Source: Lentisphaerota bacterium (GTDB lineage: Bacteria; Verrucomicrobiota; Kiritimatiellia; JAAZAB01). From it: a stretch of DNA of 10,304 nt. Below the pieces are notes generated by a model. That model was not told the origin of the DNA. It did not search any database and saw only the letters and a list, made by a program, of their open reading frames with translations. The stretch is taken from NCBI GenBank assembly GCA_016182435.1, contig JACPGN010000101.1, forward strand, positions 1-10,304, in the 5' to 3' direction. A program made the translations under genes and the position numbers. This document shows, piece by piece, positions 1 through 6,238 of the stretch (positions are counted from its first letter, which is position 1; each line of letters opens with the position of its first letter).

Positions 1-1
1 T

Positions 2-631
2 ATCGTCGGCGGCACAACCTGGTCCATCGAGGGCATCGAGGACTGGCTGCAGTTTGCCGGCGACCTGGTGGAGCGGCCGGAGGTCATCCATGCTCAGGCC
101 GAGCGCAAGACCCAAACGGCTTTGGCGATGTTTGACCGACTGGCTGACGCCGGCGCCGATTTCATCCATATCGTGAACGACGTCGCGTTCAACGGCGGAC
201 CGTTCATCTCGCCGGAGCAGTTCCGCGAGTTTATCACCCCGTACCTGGGAACCCAAGTCCAATATGTCAAGGACCGGCGCGTTATTCCGTTTGTTCATTC
301 TGACGGCAACATCATGCCGATCCTGGACGACTATCTCTCGCTGGGCGCGGCCTGTTTTCAATCGGTGGATCCCATGGCGGGCATGGATATTGCCGAGGTC
401 AAGCGGCGTTGCCGCGGGAAGATGGCGCTGATGGGCAATGTGCAGTGCAGCCTCCTGCAGGATGGTCCCAGGGAGGCAATCCGAAAGTCGGCCAGGTATT
501 GCTTAGAAAACGCTGCGCCGGGCGGCGGCTATATTTTTTCGACCTCAAACACGATTTTTCCCGGTATGCCCCTGGCAAATTATGAGTACATGCTGGAGGT
601 GTATCGCGATTTCTGCGCGAGCCGGGCGTAG
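2..631 (+). CDS. URO-D/MtaA-like protein, 3' part (5' end outside window)
   Basis: The frame is open from the window's left edge to a TAG at 629-631, so this is the last 209 codons of a gene that starts upstream; the internal GTG at 68 is not a convincing start. The product resembles the uroporphyrinogen decarboxylase superfamily, which covers true URO-D and the corrinoid/CoM methyltransferases (MtaA, MtbA, CmuA). Visible landmarks are the GADFIHIVND strand, the FISPEQFREFITPYL segment typical of the family, a HSDGN motif with its His codon at 296 where methyltransferases place a metal-ligand His, the GMD-I-A-E-V segment and a MGNVQ strand. The canonical H-x-C zinc motif is H-S-D here, so methyltransferase chemistry is not assured. 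With many paralogues in such genomes, a haem-biosynthetic role is less likely than a catabolic one. No clear terminator follows; 112 bp separate it from the regulator gene. Confidence 0.85.
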   Translation: MVGGTTWSIEGIEDWLQFAGDLVERPEVIHAQAERKTQTALAMFDRLADAGADFIHIVNDVAFNGGPFISPEQFREFITPYLGTQVQYVKDRRVIPFVHSDGNIMPILDDYLSLGAACFQSVDPMAGMDIAEVKRRCRGKMALMGNVQCSLLQDGPREAIRKSARYCLENAAPGGGYIFSTSNTIFPGMPLANYEYMLEVYRDFCASRA

Positions 632-743
632 CACACCCCATTACCTTCTATAGACAAGACTTCCTACGGAACTGATATGCGCTCCCCATTACAAATCATT
701 TATTTTTGACTTTAACATATTTTATGATAGAGATAACAAATAC
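632..743 (+). promoter_or_regulatory. AT-rich intergenic region, probable promoter of the LacI-led operon
   Basis: This 112-bp gap turns strongly AT-rich from about 690 onward, against GC-rich surroundings, as expected for a promoter region. TTGACT at 706-711 resembles a -35 box and TATGAT at 723-728 a -10 box, but they are only 11 bp apart and cannot form one sigma-70 promoter. TATGAT may be used with a weaker upstream box. No good ribosome-binding site precedes the ATG at 744; only GAGAT is present. The exact promoter elements are therefore uncertain. Confidence 0.35.
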
Positions 744-1799
744 ATGAAACGGAAACCGGTTTCAACCATATCAGCGCGGGTTACGGTGACCCGTGTGGCG
801 GCGGAATGCGGGGTCAGCGCCATGACCGTCAGCCGTGCCCTGCGCAACGATCCCTGCGTGGCGCAAAAAACGCGCTCATGCATTGTGCGCGCCGCGGACG
901 CTTTAGGGTATCGGGTGCGGATCGGATACGGCCGCCCCCACCGGACAATGGAACAGCCCCGACCGGCGGTGGACGTCATCATGGGAACGGCATTGATCCC
1001 TGAAAGCCAGTTTTATACGCGCCTCCTTTTCGCTATCGAGAAGGAGTTGGGCCGGCAGGGGAATGACTGTCTCATTCGCACCTGCAACGGCACGTACGAA
1101 GACTTCCTTTCGCTGTGCGAAACTTTGCGGCGTTCTGACGCGACGGGCCGTCTCTTTGTGGGCTATCTTCCGGTGGAGCAGATTCAAACGCTGATTGACC
1201 TCGATCCGCAATTGATCCTCGTGGATCATACGGGCGATCCGCGCCTGCGCGGCCAGTATGAATACGTCGGGTTCGATACGCGCGACGCGGCGCGGCTGGC
1301 CCTCCACCACTTGTGGGACTTGGGTCGCCGCCGGATCGCGCTGGTCCGCGGTCCGTTTGCGCACCACTTCGCCCGTGAAACCGAGCAGGGCTACGTCGAA
1401 ACGCTGGCGGAATACGGGCAAACGGCGGACCGGCGCCTGATTCTGGAGACAGATTTCAGCGCCGAAGGCGCGCGCCAGGTTCTGCAAACAGCCTTGGAGG
1501 GCGGGCTCGCTTTCGACGCAGTCTACACAAATGACGAGATGGCCACGGGGGTGCTCCGGGCGCTGCATGAGCGGAGGAAGCGTGTGCCCGCCGACGTCGC
1601 GGTGGTCGGCTGCGACGGGCTGCCCATCGGCCTGCAGACCATTCCCCGGCTCACCACAGTGACCATGGACTATGGAACGATGGGGAAAGCGGCGGTGGAA
1701 CGTCTTTTTGCCCGCCGTGACAACCCGACATCCGTTTTCCGAATCCGGATGGCGCCCGCGCTCGTTGTCCGGGAAAGCACGGGAGGGGAGCCATGTTGA
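744..1799 (+). CDS. LacI-family transcriptional regulator
   Basis: This 351-residue protein has the LacI/GalR layout. The N-terminal helix-turn-helix covers about residues 13-57, with VAAECGVSAMTVSRALRN as the two helices, ending at the usual LGYR. A periplasmic-binding-protein-like effector domain follows to the C-terminus, with VGFDTRDAARLALHHL (175-190), RRRIALV (196-202), the YTNDEMATGVLRAL segment (261-274), VPADVAVVGCDG (281-292) and the LTTVTMDYGTMGKAAVERL stretch (303-321) typical of sugar-binding family members. The usual hinge after the HTH (P-N-x-x-A-R-x-L) is not recognisable, so the linker is atypical. The start at 744 gives a normal-length N-terminus. Its stop overlaps the next start by 7 bp, so regulator and downstream gene are translationally coupled. 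Local autoregulation is likely because an operator lies in its first codons. The effector is unknown, probably a sugar or derivative. Confidence 0.93.
   Translation: MKRKPVSTISARVTVTRVAAECGVSAMTVSRALRNDPCVAQKTRSCIVRAADALGYRVRIGYGRPHRTMEQPRPAVDVIMGTALIPESQFYTRLLFAIEKELGRQGNDCLIRTCNGTYEDFLSLCETLRRSDATGRLFVGYLPVEQIQTLIDLDPQLILVDHTGDPRLRGQYEYVGFDTRDAARLALHHLWDLGRRRIALVRGPFAHHFARETEQGYVETLAEYGQTADRRLILETDFSAEGARQVLQTALEGGLAFDAVYTNDEMATGVLRALHERRKRVPADVAVVGCDGLPIGLQTIPRLTTVTMDYGTMGKAAVERLFARRDNPTSVFRIRMAPALVVRESTGGEPC
752..763 (+). promoter_or_regulatory. LacI-type operator inside the start of the regulator gene
   Basis: GAAACCGGTTTC is a perfect 12-bp palindrome with the central CpG and flanking AA/TT spacing (AANCGNTT) typical of LacI/GalR-family operators. 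It occupies codons 3-7 of the LacI gene, just downstream of the AT-rich promoter region, where a bound repressor could block initiation or early elongation. A 12-bp palindrome alone is expected a few times per 10 kb by chance; the match to the family pattern and the position make it credible. Which regulator binds is inferred. Confidence 0.55.
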
Positions 1800-2788
1800 A
1801 AAAGTACGATCCGGATTTGGTGACGCTTGCCGACGCCCAAGGGGCGGTCATGATCGCTCCAGGATTGCAGGGCCGCATCTTCTGCCGGTTGGGTGGCGAC
1901 TTGATCCACCGGCTCGATGTGGCGCGGCTTGACCATCCGGCGTCGGATGAGTTCAACAACCTCGGTGGTCATTCGCTCTGGCCGGCACCGGAAGGAGGCG
2001 CGTACGCCTTCAACTATCCGCCGGGCAGCGACACCTGGCGGGTTCAGGACGGGATCGCCAACGCGCCGGCAAAAGTCGTGGCGGCGGATTCCCGGTGGGC
2101 CGTGGTGGAAAAACAAATTCAATTGACCAATCGAAAGGGCTTCAACGTCAAACTGCTCTTCCGGCGCCGCGTACACTTATTGCCCATGTCGGAAACGGCA
2201 TGGCCGTTCGCCTCCATCCGCTATCGGACGGAAGACACCCTGTCCCCGCTCGAGGATTATCGCTGGCGGGATATCCTGGTTGCGCCCTGGTCGCTGGAGC
2301 AATTTCCCGGCGGCGACGGGGTGACGGCTTTCGCGAAAGTGGCGCGGTCTGATGATGCGATCAATTTCGACTTTTACGGAATGCCGGAGCAGCCTTTTGT
2401 TTACGGACCAGGGGTGGTCATCATGCCGCTGGGCGGCAAGGCGAAATTCCAGATCGGCGTCAAGGTTTCGTCCCGGCCCGCGTTGATTGGCGCCTTTGAC
2501 CGGCGGCGCTCCCTCCTCATCGTCCGCACGGCGGAACAGCAGGACGGTCGCTATTTCAACATCGCGGACAACGCCCAACCGAACGGCCCCTGGTCGGCGG
2601 CCGATCTTTACAGCATCTTTAACGGCGGCGAGATGGCCTTTTTCGAACTGGAAACCATTGCGCCCCTGAAGACGCGGAAGGAATGGGTCTGCGCGAGCAC
2701 CCTCTGTTCCACGACGGAAATCCGGCGGGGCGCGCCGGATGAATTGACTCGCTTCGCACGGGAGTGTTATGGCGTGCCGTTGGCGTGA
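1793..2788 (+). CDS. DUF6786-like protein, probable galactose-mutarotase-like beta sandwich
   Basis: This 331-residue soluble protein has no signal peptide or membrane segment. Its layout recalls DUF6786 proteins: an early GLQGR strand (24-28), a GGHSLWPAPEGG motif (58-69) where family members carry a W/F-x-x-PEGG box, a Trp-containing loop at TWRVQDG (81-87), the LTNRKGFNVKLLFRRRVHLL strand pair (111-130), a KFQIGVK segment (218-224), and a C-terminal block with WSAADLYSIFNGGE (267-280) running into FFELET (283-288). The fold is thought to be related to aldose epimerases, which suggests binding or modifying a sugar, but no catalytic role is established. The ATG is chosen because GGGAGGGGAG (1781-1790) sits directly upstream and it overlaps the regulator stop as ATGTTGA, giving coupled translation. 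DUF4380, another mutarotase-like family, is the main alternative. Confidence 0.65.
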   Translation: MLKKYDPDLVTLADAQGAVMIAPGLQGRIFCRLGGDLIHRLDVARLDHPASDEFNNLGGHSLWPAPEGGAYAFNYPPGSDTWRVQDGIANAPAKVVAADSRWAVVEKQIQLTNRKGFNVKLLFRRRVHLLPMSETAWPFASIRYRTEDTLSPLEDYRWRDILVAPWSLEQFPGGDGVTAFAKVARSDDAINFDFYGMPEQPFVYGPGVVIMPLGGKAKFQIGVKVSSRPALIGAFDRRRSLLIVRTAEQQDGRYFNIADNAQPNGPWSAADLYSIFNGGEMAFFELETIAPLKTRKEWVCASTLCSTTEIRRGAPDELTRFARECYGVPLA

Positions 2789-2848
2789 GTCAAACGCCTG
2801 CGATGGGCAAGACGATTCGGCGAACACACAACACACGGGAGGCGTGAC

Positions 2849-4015
2849 ATGGGATACCTGCCGAAAGAAGAATCGGAACGGCGCATTGCCAGGGTTCGGA
2901 GCTTGCTGGATCAAAGTGACCTGGATGTCGCATTGGTTTACTATGACGAGTTTAACATCGGGAACGGTTGGTACCTGACCGGCTGGTGTCCCCAGTTCGA
3001 GAGCGGCATGGTGCTGGTGCCGCGTCAAGGCGACTGCTTGCTCCTGGGAGGGCCGGAGAGCGAACCGTTCGCCAAGCTCGATAGCGCGATCGTCGCGACC
3101 CGTAATTTCCCCGTCTTCATGGTCCCGGACGAGGAATATCCGAACGCAACCATCCTCGATTTCCCCGCGCTTTTCGCCGAACTCAACCGCTTGTTGGGCA
3201 AGGTCAAGCGCGTGGGGCTGGTGGGTGGAGGACGGATGCCGGCCGACTGCCATCGCCAGATCGAAAAAGGATTCGCGGGCACGGAACTCGTCGATCTGAC
3301 GGGGGATTACGTGCGTCTGCGTTTCAACAAGTCCCCCTGGGAAATGGAGCAAATCCGATCGGCGTTTGCCATCGCCGATTCCTGCTACCGGGCCATGAAA
3401 AAAGCCGTCCGGCCCGGCGCCTCGGAAATTGACGTGGCCGCCGAGGGTGAATATGCGGCCCGCAGCCGCGGCGCCAGTGGTTTTGGGTTCAGCGCGATTG
3501 TCGGCAGCGGACCACGCTCGAATGCCGTCGTTCCCACCGCCTCCGCGAAGAAACTCTCCGCCGGTGAGCTGGTGATGGTCGGCATCGCGCCCAAAGTCAA
3601 CGGGTATGCGGGCGTCGTGGGCGATGCCTTGCCGGTTTCCGGCGCGTATACGGCGTCGCAACGCGAATGCATGAAGATTCTCCAGGAAGCCTTCGCGCTG
3701 ACCCGGGCGCAGCTCGTGCCGGGCAAGCGGGGACATGAGATAGATGCGCCGGCACGGGCCTTCTTCGCCCAAAAGGGCTTGTCCAAGTATCTGGTCTGCC
3801 CCTTCGCGCATACCATCGGTCTGCACGAGGCGGAATCGCCGTTCTTCGGCCCGCACAGCGATGACGCCTTGCAACCCGGCATGGCGGTCTGCGTGGATAT
3901 CAGCTTTTTCGGCCACCCGGAGTGGAACGGCGCGCGGATCGAAACGGGCTATGAGATCGCGAGCAAGGGCGCGGTTCCCTTCAGCCCGGCCATGGATAAG
4001 CGGTTTGAAACATAG
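2849..4015 (+). CDS. M24-family (creatinase/aminopeptidase P-like) hydrolase with degenerate metal site
   Basis: The protein has 388 residues, near the usual length for aminopeptidase P, prolidase or creatinase. An N-terminal creatinase-type domain covers about 10-150 and the C-terminal pita-bread domain about 160-385, beginning at the diagnostic RFNKSPWEMEQIRSA. Aligned by eye to the five M24 metal ligands (D, D, H, E, E), it has Gly245, Val256, His321 (FAHTIGLHE), Asp350 (VCVDISF) and Glu365 (GARIETGYEI). The two Asp ligands are gone and one Glu is Asp, so a normal dinuclear metallopeptidase centre is unlikely. Creatinase is a precedent for metal-independent C-N hydrolysis on this fold. The start is supported by GGGAGG at 2837-2842. 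It lies 60 bp after the DUF6786 gene and 11 bp before the deacetylase, so it is probably in the LacI-controlled operon. The substrate is unknown; a small amide or guanidino compound is plausible. Confidence 0.85.
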   Translation: MGYLPKEESERRIARVRSLLDQSDLDVALVYYDEFNIGNGWYLTGWCPQFESGMVLVPRQGDCLLLGGPESEPFAKLDSAIVATRNFPVFMVPDEEYPNATILDFPALFAELNRLLGKVKRVGLVGGGRMPADCHRQIEKGFAGTELVDLTGDYVRLRFNKSPWEMEQIRSAFAIADSCYRAMKKAVRPGASEIDVAAEGEYAARSRGASGFGFSAIVGSGPRSNAVVPTASAKKLSAGELVMVGIAPKVNGYAGVVGDALPVSGAYTASQRECMKILQEAFALTRAQLVPGKRGHEIDAPARAFFAQKGLSKYLVCPFAHTIGLHEAESPFFGPHSDDALQPGMAVCVDISFFGHPEWNGARIETGYEIASKGAVPFSPAMDKRFET

Positions 4016-4026
4016 GGGGGCAATCC

Positions 4027-4929
4027 ATGCCAATCTTGCGGGTGCTTTTCGGATTCGACATGGAGACGGATGTCGGCAGTTGGACTCCGTTCTATGAGGG
4101 GCTGATCCATGGGACTCCCGTGATTCTCGATGTGCTCGAAAAACACGGGGTCACGGCCACGTTCTTTTTCACGGGCGCCGGCGCGCGCAAGCATCCGGCC
4201 GTCGTCCGCCTTGTGCGCGACGCGGGACATGAGATCGGCTGCCATACGCTTTTCCACGAAACCATCGGGGATGCGCTGTACGATATTCCCGGTATGACGC
4301 CTGTTTTGCCCGAAGAGGTGGAAAATCGTCTCCGGCTGGCGACCGAATGGGTGACGGAGGCCGGCGGGGTCCGCCCCGTTTCCTTTCGGGCGCCACGCCT
4401 CCTCGGTTCCACGGCCATGGTGAACGCGCTTGAGCGACTGGGGTACGTGGCGGACGCCACCTACCCGATGTATTTTTTCCGCGAGCGGCTGGCGCCTTAT
4501 CATCCCAGCCGGGAAGATTGGACGCGGCCGGGCGACCTCCGCATCCTGGAGCTTCCCAATTTCGCTGATCTCTCCATGCCGTCCACCGATCCACATGGCC
4601 GGGACCGGGATCAATGGCCGCTCTTCCGGACCGGCGCGGAAGGCGAGCTGATGCGCCGCATCGAAGGATTCACGGCGTATTGCGCCAAGGCCGGGAGCGA
4701 GGTGTTTCTTGGTTTCTATTTCCATCCCTGGGAGTTCCATCCCATGCCGCGGGGTGAAATCCACTATGGGGAAGGATCTGTCCGTCCCAAACCGTTCATC
4801 GTGAAGAACTGCGGGCCGTTCGCCGCGCGGCGTTTGGATCGTTTGATCGGCGACCTGCTGGCCCGTGGCGCGGCCTTTTTTCAGGCGCGGCAAATCGCTC
4901 AGGCGCCAGGCGCCGGTTCATTCTCATGA
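4027..4929 (+). CDS. Cytoplasmic NodB/CE4-type polysaccharide deacetylase-like hydrolase
   Basis: The protein has 300 residues, is almost all NodB domain and lacks a signal peptide or transmembrane segment. Motif 1 is FDMETD (10-15) with the catalytic and metal Asp. Motif 2 is HTLFH (73-77), giving the two metal His. Motif 3 is FRAP (120-123). The late motif is YFHPWEFHP (231-239), where His233 fits the catalytic His. All the residues needed for a metal-dependent deacetylase appear present. The best resemblance is to intracellular members with HPWE motifs rather than secreted chitin or peptidoglycan deacetylases. Cytoplasmic relatives such as PuuE allantoinase and cyclic-imide hydrolases act on small amides, so a small molecule is as likely as an N-acetyl sugar. 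A G-run (4014-4020) precedes the ATG at usual spacing. The gene follows the M24 gene by 11 bp and precedes the truncated gene by 10 bp, consistent with one transcript. Confidence 0.88.
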   Translation: MPILRVLFGFDMETDVGSWTPFYEGLIHGTPVILDVLEKHGVTATFFFTGAGARKHPAVVRLVRDAGHEIGCHTLFHETIGDALYDIPGMTPVLPEEVENRLRLATEWVTEAGGVRPVSFRAPRLLGSTAMVNALERLGYVADATYPMYFFRERLAPYHPSREDWTRPGDLRILELPNFADLSMPSTDPHGRDRDQWPLFRTGAEGELMRRIEGFTAYCAKAGSEVFLGFYFHPWEFHPMPRGEIHYGEGSVRPKPFIVKNCGPFAARRLDRLIGDLLARGAAFFQARQIAQAPGAGSFS

Positions 4930-5119
4930 AGGTAACTGCATGACAAGTCCGTCTCAATCGGAAACGTTGCCGGAAGTCTATGGCCGGCTGGGCGCTGAAT
5001 CGCTGGCCGCCTATTATAGCGGCCCGTTTTCCGCGCTGTCCAAGGATTACTTCGCCCGCTTCAGTCGCGACAGCGACCAGTGGCCGGGGTCTAGCACAAA
5101 AACATACCAATGGCAAAAA

Positions 5120-5139
5120 GAGGACATTTCTAATGAGTC
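5120..5139 (+). repeat. IS-end direct repeat, copy 1
   Basis: The unit GAGGACATTTCTAATGAGTC matches the unit at 5146-5165 at 19 of 20 positions, with the copies 26 bp apart start to start. It lies within the IS-end scar. Confidence 0.85.
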
Positions 5140-5145
5140 GAAAAT

Positions 5146-5165
5146 GAGGACATTTCTAACGAGTC
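5146..5165 (+). repeat. IS-end direct repeat, copy 2
   Basis: The unit GAGGACATTTCTAACGAGTC differs from copy 1 by one base (C for T at position 15). It is followed at once by TTGACAC, the presumed terminus of the element. Confidence 0.85.
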
Positions 5166-5186
5166 TTGACACAAAAAGGCAGGAGG

Positions 5187-5215
5187 TTGACAACCGTGAT
5201 GCATCACCTTAATTT
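5187..5215 (+). promoter_or_regulatory. Candidate sigma-70 promoter with a palindrome in the spacer
   Basis: A perfect -35 box TTGACA (5187-5192) is followed after exactly 17 bp by TAATTT (5210-5215), a weak -10 match. The spacer contains the perfect 12-bp palindrome GTGATGCATCAC (5196-5207), placed like a MerR-type or repressor operator. The -35 box is also part of a small inverted repeat, GGTTG-A-CAACC (5185-5195). Initiation here would give a leader of roughly 30 nt before the ATG at 5254. The weak -10 and the chance frequency of 12-bp palindromes keep confidence moderate. Confidence 0.35.
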
Positions 5216-5253
5216 ACGTCAAAAATTGTTCAAATAATGGGGTAAGGCTCATT

Positions 5254-6238
5254 ATGTCTTTGAGCACTAAAATGACCAGTCGGGAAAGATTTTTAACCGC
5301 CCTGCGCTGCGGAACAACGGACCGGCGGTTCCGTTTAGAGCACGGCCCCTGGCCGTCCACCCAGAAACGCTGATGAAACAACGATCGAAGAAACCGCCGA
5401 CTGCCGGATTTATCAGGATGCCGACGGTGTTGTGAGAAAAGAATTGAAAGTCGGACCCGACACGTCCATGCCGCAGTTCCTGAAATTTCCCGTGGCCAAT
5501 CGCCAGGACTGGACGGCTGTCCGGCAACGCTTGAACCCGGAAGACGCTGCCCGGCGCATTGGCGCAACGGCTCAACTTCAACGGCAATGCGCCGATCCGG
5601 ACACACCAACACTGCTGCCCATCTGCGGCGCGTTCGGCCATCCGCGCAATCTGCTGGGCGATGAAGGCCTGTCTCTGATGATTTATGATGATCCGGCTTT
5701 GCTGGACATGATCTTGGAAAATTGGCTGGACCTTTACGTCCAGCTCATTTGCCGGCTTAGTCGGGTTGTGCGCGTGGACGCGATTATGATCTGGGAGGAC
5801 ATGTGCTATAAGAACGGCCCGCTCATTAGCCCGGAACATTTCCGGCGCTTCATGTTAAAGCCTTACCGCAAATTCATTGAAGCGGCCCGCTCCGGCAATG
5901 TTGCCGCCATGATGGTGGATACGGATGGCGATTGCCGGAAAATGATTCCCCTGTTTCGGGAAGCCGGGGTGGATTGTCTGCTGCCATTTGAGGCCCAGGT
6001 GGGCATGGAGCTGGATGAGATCCACGCCGCCTATCCCAAGCTATGCTTAATCGGCGGAATTGACAAGCGCGCCCTGGCCCGGGATCGGCGCGCGATCAAG
6101 ACCGAAGTGAACCGCGTAATGCGGATGTTCGATGGCTTCGGCGGTTACATTCCCACGCTGGATCACACCGTGCCGCCCAATGTGCCCTTGGACAATTTCA
6201 AGTATTATCTGGAATGCGTGCGTAGTTATGAGCCATGA
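5254..6238 (+). pseudogene. URO-D-like protein gene with internal deletion and frameshift
   Basis: The N-terminal part starts at ATG 5254 and reads MTSRERFLTALRC, a textbook URO-D-family beginning, through RRFRLEHGPWPSTQKR to a premature TGA at 5371-5373. The rest of the protein continues in another frame, open from 5339: from about 5384 it reads IEETADCRIYQDADGVV, then LKFPVANRQDW, LLPICGAFGHPRNLLGDEGL, AIMIWEDMCYKNGPLISPEHF, VDTDGD, LLPFEAQVGMELDEI and LIGGIDKRAL to TGA 6236-6238. By family length some 30-50 residues are missing at the junction, so a short internal deletion with frame change is the simplest reading. A GTG at 5432 could restart a 268-residue product but has no ribosome-binding site and would lack the first part of the barrel. 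The stop overlaps the next start (ATGA), so this remnant may still carry translation into the downstream paralogue. Confidence 0.75.

Larger units (their letters stand above)
5091..5172. mobile_element. Remnant of an insertion-sequence end
   Basis: This stretch interrupts a coding frame, is AT-rich against its surroundings and holds two near-identical 20-bp direct repeats followed by CTTGACAC. Read on the - strand it begins GTGTCAAG, and repeated terminal motifs stepping inward from a TG-started end are typical of IS ends, notably IS21-type elements with multiple terminal repeats. No transposase gene, partner end or target-site duplication is visible, so only a fragment is left and the assignment to a family is tentative. 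The left boundary is set where the coding sense of the truncated gene fades and is approximate. Confidence 0.45.
4940..5212 (+). pseudogene. Truncated unidentified gene, read into an IS scar
   Basis: The ATG at 4940 follows the deacetylase stop by 10 bp with GAAGGTAA upstream, so this is the natural next gene of the operon. About 50 codons look like ordinary GC-rich coding sequence, with segments such as LPEVYGRLGAES and SALSKDYFARFSRD. From about 5091 the frame runs into AT-richer, lysine-rich nonsense that coincides with the IS-end repeats, and stops at TAA 5210-5212. The 90-residue frame is therefore a fusion of an authentic N-terminus and scar DNA. The rest of the gene is absent from the window. 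I do not recognise the family from the remaining residues; there is no clear motif, signal peptide or membrane segment. The product is probably non-functional. Confidence 0.6.

Noticed and set aside
706..728. TTGACT plus TATGAT as one sigma-70 promoter
   Set aside because: The 11-bp spacing is too short for both boxes to be used together.
903..1568. - strand open frame opposite the LacI gene
   Set aside because: It is a shadow of the regulator coding sequence, with no plausible start context or motif.
2177..4033. Very long open frame on the - strand opposite the DUF6786 and M24 genes
   Set aside because: It is antisense to two genes with clear family features, is rich in Arg/His/Gly typical of complement-frame translation in GC-rich DNA, and shows no domain.
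3949..4893. Long - strand open frame opposite the deacetylase gene
   Set aside because: It mirrors the CE4 gene, whose catalytic motifs are intact on the + strand; the antisense peptide has no recognisable family.
4960..4975. Possible second LacI operator around GGAAACGTTGCC
   Set aside because: It has mismatches in the half-sites and lies inside the truncated gene's coding start with no promoter nearby; probably coincidental.
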